A stretch of DNA of 64,000 nucleotides from NCBI RefSeq assembly GCF_024498135.1, contig NZ_JANHOH010000001.1:1488001-1552000 (forward strand), given 5' to 3'. How positions within the stretch are numbered: position 1 is the first letter of the stretch; each line of letters opens with the position of its first letter. Positions 43,727 through 56,116 of the stretch are shown here, in pieces. The translations under genes were made by a program, and so were the position numbers. The notes beneath the pieces were generated by a model that did not search any database, was not told the DNA's origin, and saw nothing but the letters and a program-made list of their open reading frames with translations. The stretch is from Mucilaginibacter aquariorum (lineage in GTDB: Bacteria > Bacteroidota > Bacteroidia > Sphingobacteriales > Sphingobacteriaceae).

Positions 43727-46700
43727 CTAAATTTCCCCACCCACTCCTTTAAACTTCTCAACGAAAGCAGCAATTGTCTGAAAAACGCTTTGTTTTTTAG
43801 TTAAATATTGTGGGTTGAGTGGACTCATCTTAGGTAAAACGGAATTGAGTTCCGTGCCATTTTCAGTCGCAAATTCTCGCTTTAAAGATGCTGTTATATA
43901 TCGTTTTGCCTCCGCCTCGTTTAAATTTTCGTTAGCAATTAACTCTGATGCCTCTGTTCTAAGTCTGCCTTGCGCGTATAGGAAGAAGGAATCTATAATA
44001 TTCGCTTTATCCTGAATGTTGTCAAGATCTGTTTCATTAATAAAATCTACTATCAAACCTTCTTTTGCTCGATTTCCTATACTGGCACGAATAACACGAC
44101 GAATTTCTTCTACTAACGAGGCCTTATCCTTTGTTTTTTTATTGCTCTCAAATATAAGCTCAAGAATATAGTCAAGGTTAATTTCCTGAGATTTAAGCAG
44201 GTCTACTTCAAATACAACATCATCCCAATCAATCGTAGAGGCACTCTTTTCATCCGCTGATTTTTGACGTCGCAACCATTCACGGATGTCATTATATGTT
44301 GAACGGTAATCCTGTACAGCACGCTCACTAGGTATTTTAATAGCCTTCATTGCGGCTATGTCTTCGTCATTTAGATAATGTTTAGCTTTGAATTCCTCCA
44401 CAGCTTCATTGTCTGTAATATCTAAATGCTGCAGGGCATTTAATCCAGCAAACTCATCGTAGTTCTGTAGCACATTTTCAACGCGCAAATATTCGCCAAA
44501 CATTTTTACAAAATCTTTCTTGTCTTTTTCTGTTACAATTTCATCAGGATTTGGAAAGCGTTGTTGTAATTCAGTCACAACGTCTAAATAGCCACGACGC
44601 GCTTCACCGGTTTCTGCATCGGTAAAGCCCTCCATATATTCACTGTAGCTTTTCGCCAGTACTACATTTTTGGTGTTTTTATCGCCAAACAATGTAATTG
44701 CATCAATCGTAGCTTGTTCCAGGTCACGGAAAGTAACAATATTACCGAACGTCTTAGTGGCATCGTAAATGCGGTTGGTTCGTGAAAATGCTTGAATTAA
44801 TCCATGAAAACGCAGATTTTTATCTACAAATAATGTATTAAGCGCTGGTGCATCAAAACCTGTTAAAAACATGCCTACCACAATTAGTAGATCAATTTCT
44901 TTGCTTTTAACGCGTTTTGCAAGGTCTCGATAATAGTTCTGAAATTCTTTACTATCAACGCCATAACTGGTTTTAAACATCGCATTGTAGTCATTGATTG
45001 CTCTAGTTAAAAACTCCTTTGAACTTGTCTCCATTGCAGATGGCTCAAAAGTCTCATCAGCTATTTCACCGATAGCGTCTTGTTCCTGGTTTGCAGCGAA
45101 TGAGAAGATCGTGGCTATTCTTAAAGGTTTTTCAATGTTTCTTTGTAAGCGATTCAATTCGTCGTAATAGCATTTGGCAGCGTCAACACTACTTACAGCG
45201 AACATGGCGTTAAAGCCCTTATTGCTTACCTGATTTCTGTGGGTTTTGTATTTAAAGTTGTTTAAGACATATACAGAAATTTCCTTTATACGACCAGGGT
45301 GGAGCAGGGCTTCTTTGTTTTCTGCTGCACTTAGCTTTTTCTCATCCTGTTCTTTCTCGATTTTTTTAAACTTAGGTCTGACGTTGTTATAGTCAACTTT
45401 GAATTTTAGTACTTTATCATCCCTGATAGCATCCGTAATTACATAGGCGTGCAATTCTCTGCCAAACACACTCGCTGTAGTTTCAGCACCTAATGCGTTT
45501 TGAGGGAATATGGGGGTTCCTGTAAATCCAAACTGATAGAATTTTTTGAACTTCTTCTTCAGGTTCTTTTGAGCTTCGCCAAATTGAGATCGGTGTGCCT
45601 CGTCAAATATAAATACTACCTGTTTTTGATAAATGGACAGGTCACTCTCGCTTCTCATCAGGTTATTCAGCTTTTGAATAGTAGTAACAATTATCTTGTT
45701 ATCATCCTTTTCAATATTCCTTTTTAACCCTGCTGTGCTATCAGATCCATTAACGCTATCAGGAGAGAATCTCTGGTATTCTTTTATAGTTTGAAAATCA
45801 AGATCCTTACGGTCCACAACAAAAAAGACTTTATCTATAAAGTCAAGTTGCGTTGCCAGCCTTGCAGCTTTGAAACTTGTAAGTGTTTTTCCAGACCCTG
45901 TTGTGTGCCAAATATAACCTCCACTTCCAGTTTTCGACCAGATCTTAGACTGAAAAGAACTTCCTATCTTCCATAATATCCTTTCTGTTGCCGCTATTTG
46001 ATAAGGTCTCATAATGAGCAACGTATCACTGGTATCAAAAACTGAATAGGTTAGCAGGACGTTTAAAAGCGTGTTCTTTTGGAAAAATGTTTGTGTAAAG
46101 TCGGTAAGGTCTTTAATTAGGGTGTTGTCAGCTCTTGCCCAATTCATGGTAAAGTCAAAGCTGTTTTTATTTCGCTCAACTGTATTTGCAAAATACCGAC
46201 TATCGGTACCATTTGATATAACAAAAATCTGCAGGTATTTAAAGAGAGAGGCGTTGCTATTTAAGCTTTCCTTGGTGTAACGATGCACTTGATTGAATGC
46301 CTCCCGGATAGCAACTCCACGTTTTTTTAGTTCAACCTGCACAAGTGGTAAGCCGTTAACCATTATAGTAACATCATACCTGTTTGCATGGCTTCCCTTA
46401 AGTCCAAATTGGGAGATTACCTGTATTTTGTTGCGGGTAATGTTCTTTTTATCTACCAGGTAGATATTTTGAATATGCCCATCATCAAATACAAAATCAT
46501 AAATGTAATTGTCATGTATTTTTCGTGTTTTCTCAACAAGATTGTCGCTTGGTTTATCCAAATATTCCTCTAAATAACGCAACCATTCGCCATTAGTAAA
46601 AGTCATATTATTGAGTTCCTGTATCTGTGTCCTTGCATTAGCCAACATCGCTTCCATTGATGTAAGGTTAGATGCATTTTCGTAACCTTGATTCACCAAT

Positions 46701-46820
46701 TGCTGAATAAATTCTTTCTCAAGGGCAGACTCGGTTTGGTATACCGCAGCAGGTTCATTCAACTCGGAATGCTTGGTATATTTATCAAGAACTATAAAAT
46801 TGTTTGACTCGGCTATGGTT

Positions 46821-46834
<14 letters not shown>
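43727..46834 (-). CDS. hsdR: type I restriction enzyme R subunit
   Basis: Encodes 1035 residues. The N-terminal nuclease domain has [15 protein letters not shown] (the ExK of the PD-(D/E)xK site). The SF2 motor follows: [17 protein letters not shown] (motif I), [15 protein letters not shown] (DEAH), FTGTPIF (motif III), [14 protein letters not shown] and [11 protein letters not shown] (motifs V and VI). The C-terminal helical domain binds the methylase. It translocates and cuts unmodified DNA. The start overlaps the prrC-like gene by 14 bases. Length normal. Confidence 0.97.
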
Positions 46835-48044
<1,210 letters not shown>

Positions 48045-48045
48045 A

Positions 48046-49287
48046 TCATGCTATCGAAGTACCCTTCGGGAATGTTAGTAACAGATCGCGGTAATACTCA
48101 TACTGCTTTTTGCGCAGGTTTATTTCATTTGGAAGACCTTCGCTAATTGAAGTGGTTAAAACATCAAATTTGTCTAAAATATTAACAATTCGCTCTTGCT
48201 CCTTTGGCGATGGAACAGGAATTAAGACCTTGCTTAAGCCATTGGCGTGAATTGCAGAAATTTTGCCTGAAGAAATATGTTTTTTAATTTGATTGTGATA
48301 TTGTTTAGTACGCGTAAAATAGGCTACATATTTAGGGTTTAAAGTGCTTCGGTATGAAAAGCAGGCGTCATGTATGACTACGCCCTTTTCGCCTAACCAG
48401 GCAGTTCCCTTTCCAAGATCTTCAATTGTTTCTCCTGCTCCAACAATTACCACATCGCCATTTTCTGCAATTCTTAGTTTTTTATCTTCAACTAATTTCT
48501 CACTTAGAAATGACTTGCTTTTATTTGCCCAGGTTCCATAGTGGGTATACATTTCACCATAATGGATGCAAGGAACTCCTTCAGGTATGATATCGTCTTT
48601 TACAAAGCGTTTTCCCCTTTGAAATTTACCAATCCTATCATCTCCCATAGGTAAGTGCTCCATATCTTTTTCATCAAAGCTGAATAACTGCTCGCGATAA
48701 TACTCGTATTGTTCTTTACGAGCTGTGAGTTCAGTGTTAAGCTTTGTTATAAGCTCCGTAAATGTGTCGAGAATACCAACTATTTTTTTCTGAACATTGA
48801 AAGGTGGGATGGGAATATGTATATCAAGTATATTAGACATGCTCGGATGTTTAATGCCCGAACCTCTGTAAAATGAACTGAGTAGCTTAATATTATTTCT
48901 TAAAAAATAGTACAGATACTTAGTGTCAAGGTAACTTTTATCGTTCGACACAGCAATTCGGTTGTCACCAGTTAAAAATTTACCATTGTAATATTGAACA
49001 ATTACATTACCTCCCCATGGTATTGCAACTATTTCCGCATTCGTTAGTCGCGAACCAGCAAGTTCGTCAGAGGTCCACAAATCTGTTTCATTTGTTGTAA
49101 GTATTCGGACGCTTCCTTTTTTCAAAATCAGCGGTTTTAATTCGTTTGAAAGCAAATGGTTATATTTTAAAGTTTTTGGCTGCTTATGATTGTCAACTGC
49201 GTTAAACTTCTTGTCCCAAGTAGTGACTTCCCATAACGCCTTTTGCTCTACCTCAACGCCCTGTAACAATTTCTCTAAATAACTCAT
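48046..49287 (-). CDS. hsdS: type I restriction specificity subunit
   Basis: Encodes 413 residues. Two target-recognition domains are each followed by a conserved helical spacer: [20 protein letters not shown] in the middle and [18 protein letters not shown] at the end. These give the usual circular-permuted symmetry. TRD2 has [21 protein letters not shown] and the [21 protein letters not shown] region. It decides the bipartite DNA target, which cannot be read from sequence. Overlaps hsdM by 4 bases; one untranslated base before prrC. Confidence 0.96.
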   Translation of the reverse strand: MSYLEKLLQGVEVEQKALWEVTTWDKKFNAVDNHKQPKTLKYNHLLSNELKPLILKKGSVRILTTNETDLWTSDELAGSRLTNAEIVAIPWGGNVIVQYYNGKFLTGDNRIAVSNDKSYLDTKYLYYFLRNNIKLLSSFYRGSGIKHPSMSNILDIHIPIPPFNVQKKIVGILDTFTELITKLNTELTARKEQYEYYREQLFSFDEKDMEHLPMGDDRIGKFQRGKRFVKDDIIPEGVPCIHYGEMYTHYGTWANKSKSFLSEKLVEDKKLRIAENGDVVIVGAGETIEDLGKGTAWLGEKGVVIHDACFSYRSTLNPKYVAYFTRTKQYHNQIKKHISSGKISAIHANGLSKVLIPVPSPKEQERIVNILDKFDVLTTSISEGLPNEINLRKKQYEYYRDLLLTFPKGTSIA

Positions 49288-50831
49288 GCTTCTATCTCAT
49301 TTATAATGCCATCAATATCAGCACGTAGCCTGTTTATCTTATCAACGGTTTTTAAAACCTCAGCGTTTAAATCAGCTATATCGAACTTCTCGCGGTTATC
49401 TTTAGCCTCCACATAAGAACTAACAGACAGATTATAATCGTTTTCTGAAATTTTGCTGTTGTCTACCGATCTGGCTACATGCTCTAAATCTTCTTTGACG
49501 TCGAACACCTCCATTAACTTTTCGATGTGTTCATCTTTAAGCACATTGGTATTGGTAGCTTTTTTGAAGAAGCCTTCACCTGTTGCGTCAATGAATTGCG
49601 TTTTTGTATCGCTTTTATGTTTTGAAAGAACAAGGATATTAACAGCTATGGAAGTGCCGTAAAACAGGTTGGGTGCCAACGCAATAACAGTTTCAATAAA
49701 GTTATTGTCAACTAAATATTTTCTGATCTTTTGTTCTGACCCACCACGGTAAAAGATGCCCGGAAAGCATACAATAGCAGCCCTGCCCTTACTCGAAAGG
49801 TAGCTTAAAGCGTGCAGTACGAATGCGAAATCGGCTTTTGATTTAGGAGCAAGCACACCAGCAGGCGCAAAGCGTTCGTCATTAATTAATGTCGGGTCAT
49901 CTGCACCTATCCAATTCACCGAGTATGGCGGATTAGAAACTATAGCATCAAAAGGTTTTTCCTCCCCAAAGTGCGGATCGGTAAGTGTGTTCCCTAAAGC
50001 GATGTTAAACTTGTCGTAATTAATATTGTGCAGGAACATATTCATACGAGCAAGATTATAAGTAGTATGATTTATTTCCTGCCCATAAAATCCTTCCTCA
50101 ATAACGTGGTTGTCAAAATGCTTTTTAGCCTGTAAAAGTAAAGAGCCGGAACCCGCAGCCGGGTCGTATATTTTATTTACTTTTTCTTGCTTATGCATAG
50201 CCAGTTGTGCAATGAGTTTGGACACACTTTGAGGCGTAAAAAACTCACCACCAGACTTACCTGCATTAGCTGCATAGTTTGAGATTAAGAATTCGTACGC
50301 ATCTCCGAACCAGTCGATATCGCTTTCTTTAAAATTGACAACTTTCAAACCTGCAACTCCTTTTATAACTGCTGCCAATCTACTATTCTTATCTGTTACA
50401 GAGTTACCAAGTCGTGTACTCGTAGTATCAAAATCTGCAAACAAGCCTTTTATATCCTGTTCAGACGGATAACCATTTGCAGAACTTTCGATGGCAGCGA
50501 AGATGGCAGCCAGATCAGTATTAAGATTTGGATTGGTGTTAGCTGATTTAGCTACGTTTAAAAAAAGTTGGCTAGGATAGATGAAATATCCTTTAGTTTT
50601 TATAGCATCTTCTTTTATCTCCGGAGATATAACCTCATCAGATAATCTAGCGTACTTTATACTTTCGTCGCCACCTTCAATATAATTAGTGAAGTTTTCA
50701 CTTATAAATCGGTAGAACAGTGTGCCCAACACAAACTGTTTAAAATCCCACCCATCAACAGAGCCACGAACGTCATTCGCAATTTGCCATATTTGTCTTT
50801 GTAGTTCTGCCCGTTGTTGAATACTTGTCAT
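49284..50831 (-). CDS. hsdM: type I DNA adenine methyltransferase subunit
   Basis: Encodes 515 residues. The N-terminal helical domain has [23 protein letters not shown]. The methylase has the SAM motif [19 protein letters not shown] and the catalytic NPPY in [12 protein letters not shown], both intact, with the region [15 protein letters not shown]. The C-terminal helix holds HsdS. It methylates adenine in the HsdS-defined site. First gene of the operon; two XRE regulators lie upstream. Confidence 0.97.
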   Translation of the reverse strand: MTSIQQRAELQRQIWQIANDVRGSVDGWDFKQFVLGTLFYRFISENFTNYIEGGDESIKYARLSDEVISPEIKEDAIKTKGYFIYPSQLFLNVAKSANTNPNLNTDLAAIFAAIESSANGYPSEQDIKGLFADFDTTSTRLGNSVTDKNSRLAAVIKGVAGLKVVNFKESDIDWFGDAYEFLISNYAANAGKSGGEFFTPQSVSKLIAQLAMHKQEKVNKIYDPAAGSGSLLLQAKKHFDNHVIEEGFYGQEINHTTYNLARMNMFLHNINYDKFNIALGNTLTDPHFGEEKPFDAIVSNPPYSVNWIGADDPTLINDERFAPAGVLAPKSKADFAFVLHALSYLSSKGRAAIVCFPGIFYRGGSEQKIRKYLVDNNFIETVIALAPNLFYGTSIAVNILVLSKHKSDTKTQFIDATGEGFFKKATNTNVLKDEHIEKLMEVFDVKEDLEHVARSVDNSKISENDYNLSVSSYVEAKDNREKFDIADLNAEVLKTVDKINRLRADIDGIINEIEA

Positions 50832-50979
50832 TATTAAATTCTAAATCACTTATGAAGCACGAAGATAAGGAAAGCAAGTTGTGTTTTGGTAATACCAAAA
50901 CGAGGGAACATCTGACTATATATGTCACTTTGTTCAATCCATGGCATCGATCTTGATAAAAAGTTCAGATTTAAGCAAG

Positions 50980-51204
50980 TTAAAAATCCATTAAATCCTT
51001 CAAGGTAATTTCTAATCCCTGTGATAATTCAATTAGTGAATTAAAAGACATATTTATATCTCCTTTTTCATACCTAACTAGGTCAGCGTGATCTATATTA
51101 CATTTCGCAGCCAATTTCCGATGAGACAAGCCTTTACTTTTCCGAAGTACCTTGAGATGGTTTCCGAACATTATTAAAGAATTCTTGTGATTTTCACTAG
51201 CCAT
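50980..51204 (-). CDS. XRE-type HTH regulator (74 aa), near hsdM
   Basis: A single HTH_3 domain: FGNHLKVLRKSKGLSHRKLA, ADLVRYEKGDINMSFNSLIE, QGLEITLKDLMDF. It lies upstream of hsdM in the same direction and resembles controller (C) proteins of restriction systems by size and place. It is clearly related to the next gene upstream. A role in timing hsd expression is inferred. Confidence 0.85.
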   Translation of the reverse strand: MASENHKNSLIMFGNHLKVLRKSKGLSHRKLAAKCNIDHADLVRYEKGDINMSFNSLIELSQGLEITLKDLMDF

Positions 51205-51410
51205 TGCAGTTTGAGAACTGCTGGAAAATTGGCTGTTTTAATATAGAATATTGTTGTGCTTTAACCCACCACTTACTAACTTAGCGTTTAGGATCGAAAA
51301 TAAATATTCAATTATTATAAGTGAAAAAGATTCAAGCTTATTATACATTGGCTCTGATAGGATTATGGCTATTGATATACGTCGCTATCAAATTGCACTG
51401 GATTGGCTAA

Positions 51411-51638
51411 TTACATTTTAAAATCAAGAAGCTTTTTAGCTTCTATTTCTAACCCTTTTGCCAGTTCAAAAATAGTAGATAGCTGTAAGTTAGTTTTACC
51501 ATTTTCAATTTTTGAGATTTTGCTGCTGTCTAATTCACATCTTGATGATAACTCACGTAAAGAAAGTGAACGTTCTTCTCTAAGGAACCTTAAGTGCTTT
51601 CCAAAATTTTGCTGTAATATGCTATAGTTGCCTTTCAA
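51411..51638 (-). CDS. XRE-type HTH regulator (75 aa), paralogue
   Basis: FGKHLRFLREERSLSLRELS, SSKISKIENGKTNLQLSTIF and KGLEIEAKKLLDF match the 50980-51204 protein along the full length, roughly half identical by eye. The recognition helix differs (SKISKIENG against ADLVRYEKG), so the two may read different operators. Confidence 0.85.
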   Translation of the reverse strand: MKGNYSILQQNFGKHLRFLREERSLSLRELSSRCELDSSKISKIENGKTNLQLSTIFELAKGLEIEAKKLLDFKM

Positions 51639-51810
51639 TCGATAAGTTTTAAATCTAATGGAAAAGACAAATAAAATTTAAATATTTTGTGGTCTTTTAA
51701 GTCTACAATTAACAAAAAATATTATATTTGTTTTGCGATACTTCATTTAAAGAAATTGAAGCAATCGCTTTTTGTCTCGTCTTAGAAACCTGAGAAATTT
51801 TAAAGCCGCG

Positions 51811-51935
51811 AGACGGTAAGTGATTGCCCACGCCATAGGTGTGGGCTCTCTTATCGTGGCGGCACTTCTCAGGGCCTCTAAGACGGTAAGTTGAGTCCAC
51901 GCCTATGGCTTTGTTGCGTTTGACCGGCTTACCTT
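51811..51935. promoter_or_regulatory. repeat-rich element upstream of the 51948 gene
   Basis: AGACGGTAAG occurs at 51811 and 51881, 70 bases apart, with an inverted GGCTTACC near 51926. GCCCAC/GTGGGC makes a hairpin at 51826-51845, and the complement of GCCCACACCTATGGC recurs as GTCCACGCCTATGGC at 51895-51909. It is GC-richer than its flanks and non-coding. It may be an operator array or a structured leader. The rest of 51639-51947 is plain AT-rich DNA. Confidence 0.4.
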
Positions 51936-51947
51936 TTTATCAAAGAA

Positions 51948-52229
51948 ATGGAAGCGGTAATCATAAAACACAATTTTACGTCTGCCATTACTCTTAAGGA
52001 AGTAATGGAGAGGTTCTTTAGGGATCACAGCCCCGAGGAAACTAAAGTGCTGTTCTGGAAATTCTTTCAGTGCTGGGTAACCAGAGAATGCAATCTTAAA
52101 GCCGATTTATCGGATGAAGAAGTAGCCCTGTTCTTCGATCAGTTAATGGACCTGGTGGCCGCGGCTTACATATTACACCAGGCGAACAGGGTTTCCACAA
52201 ACCCGCAGGAAGGGGAAAGTCATGACTAG
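51948..52229 (+). CDS. small hypothetical protein
   Basis: Encodes 93 residues, all-helical by pattern (TLKEVMERFFRDHSPEETKV, FWKFFQCWVTRECNLKADLS, VALFFDQLMDLVAAAYILHQ). Cytoplasmic, no motif recognised. It lies 101 bases upstream of the TlpA gene in the same direction and may be the first gene of that operon. Confidence 0.65.
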   Translation: MEAVIIKHNFTSAITLKEVMERFFRDHSPEETKVLFWKFFQCWVTRECNLKADLSDEEVALFFDQLMDLVAAAYILHQANRVSTNPQEGESHD

Positions 52230-52330
52230 CTATCCTGTCCAATCCTGGCTCCTGCTCATTTCCCCTCCGGAATGACCTTGATTTTTTCTTCTTAATAATC
52301 AATCCTTTTTTTAATTAAACCCAAACTAAA

Positions 52331-52915
52331 ATGAAGCTCAAAATATGCTTACTGGGATTGCTTTGCCTTTTTTTTCAGGCGAGGTCCCAGACAAAACCAA
52401 CTACCAGGTATCTTCAAATAGGTGATCAAATGCCTGATGTGCAGATCACCAACCTCATGAACAGCAAATTTAAAAATGCCAGGATCTCGGATTTTAAAGG
52501 CAAACTCATTATCCTTGATTTCTGGAATTCCTTCTGCGGGGGATGTATCGCCGGCTTTCCGAAACTTGATTCCCTTCAGCGCCGTTTCAAGGGCAGGCTG
52601 CAGGTGCTTTTGGTGAACCCGGCCAGCGACCACGAGACCGAACGCAGCATGAAGATCGTTATCGACCGGATGAACGCCTGGTCAGATCATCCGTTTAAAT
52701 TGCCTATCGTCTATAAAGACACGGCCCTTTCTAAAAACTTTGAGTTCTATGGTGTCCCCTATCAAGTCTGGATCGGGCCGGATGGTCATATTGTCGCGAT
52801 TCCTCATAAGGCTGACCTCACGGTTGCCAATATTCAGGATATTTTAGATGGAAAAAAAGTTATGCTGAAACCTAATATTCAGCGTAAAATCATTCCAGGA
52901 AAGGCCGGAATATGA
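52331..52915 (+). CDS. secreted TlpA-like thiol-disulfide oxidoreductase
   Basis: Encodes 194 residues with a signal peptide (MKLKICLLGLLCLFFQARSQ). Thioredoxin-fold start QIGDQMPDVQITNLMNS, then KLIILDFWNSFCGGCIAGFP with redox pair CGGC, and PYQVWIGPDGHIVAI. A periplasmic reductase or redox chaperone. Its stop overlaps the SusC start by ATGA, tying it to outer-membrane uptake; a MauE-like protein further along could supply electrons. Confidence 0.92.
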   Translation: MKLKICLLGLLCLFFQARSQTKPTTRYLQIGDQMPDVQITNLMNSKFKNARISDFKGKLIILDFWNSFCGGCIAGFPKLDSLQRRFKGRLQVLLVNPASDHETERSMKIVIDRMNAWSDHPFKLPIVYKDTALSKNFEFYGVPYQVWIGPDGHIVAIPHKADLTVANIQDILDGKKVMLKPNIQRKIIPGKAGI

Positions 52916-55900
52916 GACAGCAGCGCTTAATATTATTCCTGCTGTTATCTATGCTGTCATTTAAAGGGTTTTCCCAGGATCAGGTAATGGTATATGGTGA
53001 AGTCAAAGACGAAAACAACAAACCTATTTACGGCGCAACAATAAAGTCGAGGCATCAACCCCAGCAGGCGGCCACTGACGCTTTGGGACGGTTCAAAATG
53101 TTTGTTACAGGTATTGACACGATAATTGTGACGTATGTTGGATATAAGCCTGAAACCCGGGTGATCGATTCCAAGCTTGCTTCCATCCTGCGTATAGCTA
53201 TGGTGCCACAGCTTAACGAACTAAAAGAGATCCTCGTCAGTACAGGGTATCAGGATATCCCCAAAGAAAGGGCAACAGGTTCATTTTATAAGCTCGATAA
53301 TCATTTGATAAATCAGCGCGTCAGTTCCGATATCATCAGCCGCCTCGATGGCTTGACTAGCGGTTTACAAATAGACCGCAGAAATCCCGATCAGCAAACA
53401 ATTCAAATTCACGGATTAAGCACATTAAATATTAATGCAGCAGACCCGCTAATTGTGTTAGACAATTTCCCTTACTCCGGTGATATCAACAACATCAATC
53501 CGAACGACATTGAAAGCATAACCGTATTGAAAGACGCAGCCGCCTCCTCTATATGGGGTGCAAGGGCCGGCAATGGTGTGATTGTCATCAACACTAAAAA
53601 AGCCAAATCAAATCAGCCGCTGAGTGTTTCATTTAACGCCAATATGACGGTGAGGCCAAACCCTGATCTGTTTTCTGCCAATACACTACCTGTGAGCAGT
53701 TATATCGCCGTGGAAAAAAACTTGTTTACGCAAGGATACTATGATAACCTGTTTTCTGATCCAACATTTCCCGGAGTAAGCCAGGTAGCCCTATTACTGA
53801 ACCAGGCAAAGAACGGTGAGATTACTGAGAGTCAGGCAAACCGGCAAATTGATCAGCTGCGAACAAAGGATGTAAGAAATGATTTTCAGAAATACATCTA
53901 TCGGAATGCTGTTACTCAGCAATATTATCTAAATATAACCGGTTCGTCCAAATCGATCCGTTACCTAGTTTCAGCAGGTTATGATAAAGAAAATAATACG
54001 CTTCGCGGCAATGACAACGGTAGGGTAACGATCCGATCAAATAATCAGATAGATCTTACAAAAAACTGGCTTTTAAGTACTGATGTAATCCTGACCCGCA
54101 CCAACTCAACAAACAACAGTCCGGGCGCATATGGAAGCTATCGTTTCGGAAGCACCACAATTTCGCCATATGCTAGCCTAAGAAACGCCGATGGCACCCC
54201 TGCTGAAATAGATCTTTACCATACAAAGGCGTTTACTGACACAGCAGGTAACGGACGGTTATTAGATTGGAAGTACCGGCCGTTGCAGGAGCTGGCAATT
54301 AATGATAACCGGTCGTCAATGACGGACATGCTATTAAATCTTGGAACCTCCTACAAGATTTTCAACTGGCTTCGGGCGGATGTTAAGTACCAATATGAGC
54401 AATCCTGGACATCCGGTAATAATCTGCAAAATATAAATTCCTATTATACCCGGGACATTATAAACACGTTCACCCAGCTATCGGATATCGGTGCGATTTA
54501 TCCCGTGCCAAAGAATGGGATCCTTTACTCAAATGACCAGGTTAGAAAACAACAGGCTATTCGCGGGCAGCTAAACTTCGACCACACCTGGGGTGTAAAA
54601 CATCAGCTTTCGGCTATTGCAGGCTCAGAAATAAGGGAAGCAAGAACAAACTCCCTTATCCAAACCACCTATGGGTATGATCCGAATACTTTAACGACAA
54701 CAGGTGTGGATTTTGCAAATCAATATCCTACCTATAATGATATATATGGTGATTCTTATATAAGCTACGGCACTTCCAGGGCGGCCCTATTGAACAGGTT
54801 TGTCTCCGTTTTTGCCAATGCAACCTATACCTACGACGACAAATATTCCATATCTGGATCTGCAAGAAGGGATGCCTCCAATCTATTCGGTGTACAAACC
54901 AATCAGAAATGGGTGCCGCTATGGTCAACGGGCCTGTTATGGAGGCTTGACCGTGAGAGGTTCTATAACATATCCTGGCTACCGCAACTTAATTTACGAG
55001 TAACATATGGGGTAAGCGGTAACGTTCTGCCAAATGAATCAGCGCTTACAACGATACAATATTTGAATGCAAGCCTCAATCCGATCAGAATTCCCTTTGT
55101 TTCCATCAGTTCCCCCCCAAATCCCCACCTGCGGTGGGAACAGGTAAGAAATTTCAATACCGGTGTTGATTTTAGTTTGTTCGATAATCGTATCACAGGT
55201 TCACTTGAATATTTTACAAAGCATTCCCTAGACCTGCTAAACCCTGTTAAACTTGATGGTACAGTTGGTTTTTCTTTGGCTTCGCAAAATTCGGCAACCA
55301 TATTTTCGAGAGGCATCGATATTGTGCTCAATTCGAATAACCTAAGCGGCAGGCTCAAATGGCGAACTAATTTATTGTTCAGTTACATTAATTTTAAAAC
55401 GACAAAAAATCTTTACCCGCCGACGCCTGAAGGACTGGTAAGCGATGGCCTGATTATATTACCTATCTTAAATCAAAACCCTTATAACATCGTAAGTTAT
55501 AAATGGGCCGGACTGGATCCCGCTACCGGTGATCCGCAGGGTTTTGTGAATGGTGTAATTAGTAAAGATTATGGCGCGATAATCCAAAACCCGCTGGAGC
55601 AGCAGGTTGTCAGCGGGCCGGCAATCCCGCCCTTATTCGGCACGCTACGAAATACTTTTGAATGGGACCGTTTCTCGCTGGCATTTAATTTATCCTATAA
55701 ATTTAATTACTATTTCAGGCGCCCAACGACCTCCTACTCCGATTTAATAAATTCTGGTGTGGCATACAATGATTATGAACAACGATGGCAACATCCCGGC
55801 GACGAGCAGCACACGAACATTCCTTCATTCATTTATCCGGGCAATCAGCAACGAGACCAGTTTTACCGCTTCGCCTCCGTAAATGTCGAAAAGGCCGATA

Positions 55901-56106
55901 ACATCAAATTACAGGAAATTTACCTGAGCTATGATATCCGCCCGGCAAAGCCATTGCTCGGTATAAAATCGATGTCTGTTTATCTCTTTGCCAACCAACT
56001 CAATTTGATCGTTTGGAAGGCCAATAAAATCGGGATTGATCCCGACGTCATGTATAATTATAAACCACCTGTTTCGATTTCGGCAGGTATCAAAGCCAAT
56101 CTCTAA
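52912..56106 (+). CDS. SusC/RagA-type TonB-dependent outer-membrane transporter
   Basis: Encodes 1064 residues. Signal peptide (ILFLLLSMLSFKGFSQ), carboxypeptidase-regulatory-like domain (VYGEVKDENNKPIYGATI), plug (ESITVLKDAAASSIWGARAG, GVIVINTKKAK), and a 22-strand barrel ending SVYLFANQLNLIVW and VSISAGIKANL. It imports a bulky ligand, driven by TonB. No glycosidase is nearby; the TlpA gene upstream and small peptide genes downstream point away from polysaccharides. Overlaps the TlpA gene by 4 bases. Confidence 0.95.
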   Translation: MRQQRLILFLLLSMLSFKGFSQDQVMVYGEVKDENNKPIYGATIKSRHQPQQAATDALGRFKMFVTGIDTIIVTYVGYKPETRVIDSKLASILRIAMVPQLNELKEILVSTGYQDIPKERATGSFYKLDNHLINQRVSSDIISRLDGLTSGLQIDRRNPDQQTIQIHGLSTLNINAADPLIVLDNFPYSGDINNINPNDIESITVLKDAAASSIWGARAGNGVIVINTKKAKSNQPLSVSFNANMTVRPNPDLFSANTLPVSSYIAVEKNLFTQGYYDNLFSDPTFPGVSQVALLLNQAKNGEITESQANRQIDQLRTKDVRNDFQKYIYRNAVTQQYYLNITGSSKSIRYLVSAGYDKENNTLRGNDNGRVTIRSNNQIDLTKNWLLSTDVILTRTNSTNNSPGAYGSYRFGSTTISPYASLRNADGTPAEIDLYHTKAFTDTAGNGRLLDWKYRPLQELAINDNRSSMTDMLLNLGTSYKIFNWLRADVKYQYEQSWTSGNNLQNINSYYTRDIINTFTQLSDIGAIYPVPKNGILYSNDQVRKQQAIRGQLNFDHTWGVKHQLSAIAGSEIREARTNSLIQTTYGYDPNTLTTTGVDFANQYPTYNDIYGDSYISYGTSRAALLNRFVSVFANATYTYDDKYSISGSARRDASNLFGVQTNQKWVPLWSTGLLWRLDRERFYNISWLPQLNLRVTYGVSGNVLPNESALTTIQYLNASLNPIRIPFVSISSPPNPHLRWEQVRNFNTGVDFSLFDNRITGSLEYFTKHSLDLLNPVKLDGTVGFSLASQNSATIFSRGIDIVLNSNNLSGRLKWRTNLLFSYINFKTTKNLYPPTPEGLVSDGLIILPILNQNPYNIVSYKWAGLDPATGDPQGFVNGVISKDYGAIIQNPLEQQVVSGPAIPPLFGTLRNTFEWDRFSLAFNLSYKFNYYFRRPTTSYSDLINSGVAYNDYEQRWQHPGDEQHTNIPSFIYPGNQQRDQFYRFASVNVEKADNIKLQEIYLSYDIRPAKPLLGIKSMSVYLFANQLNLIVWKANKIGIDPDVMYNYKPPVSISAGIKANL

Positions 56107-56116
56107 TTACTAAGTC

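Noticed and set aside
51709..51900. 63-codon minus-strand frame in the gap before the 51948 gene
   Set aside because: It covers the repeat element, starts in the structured part, and shows no domain or conservation-like pattern.
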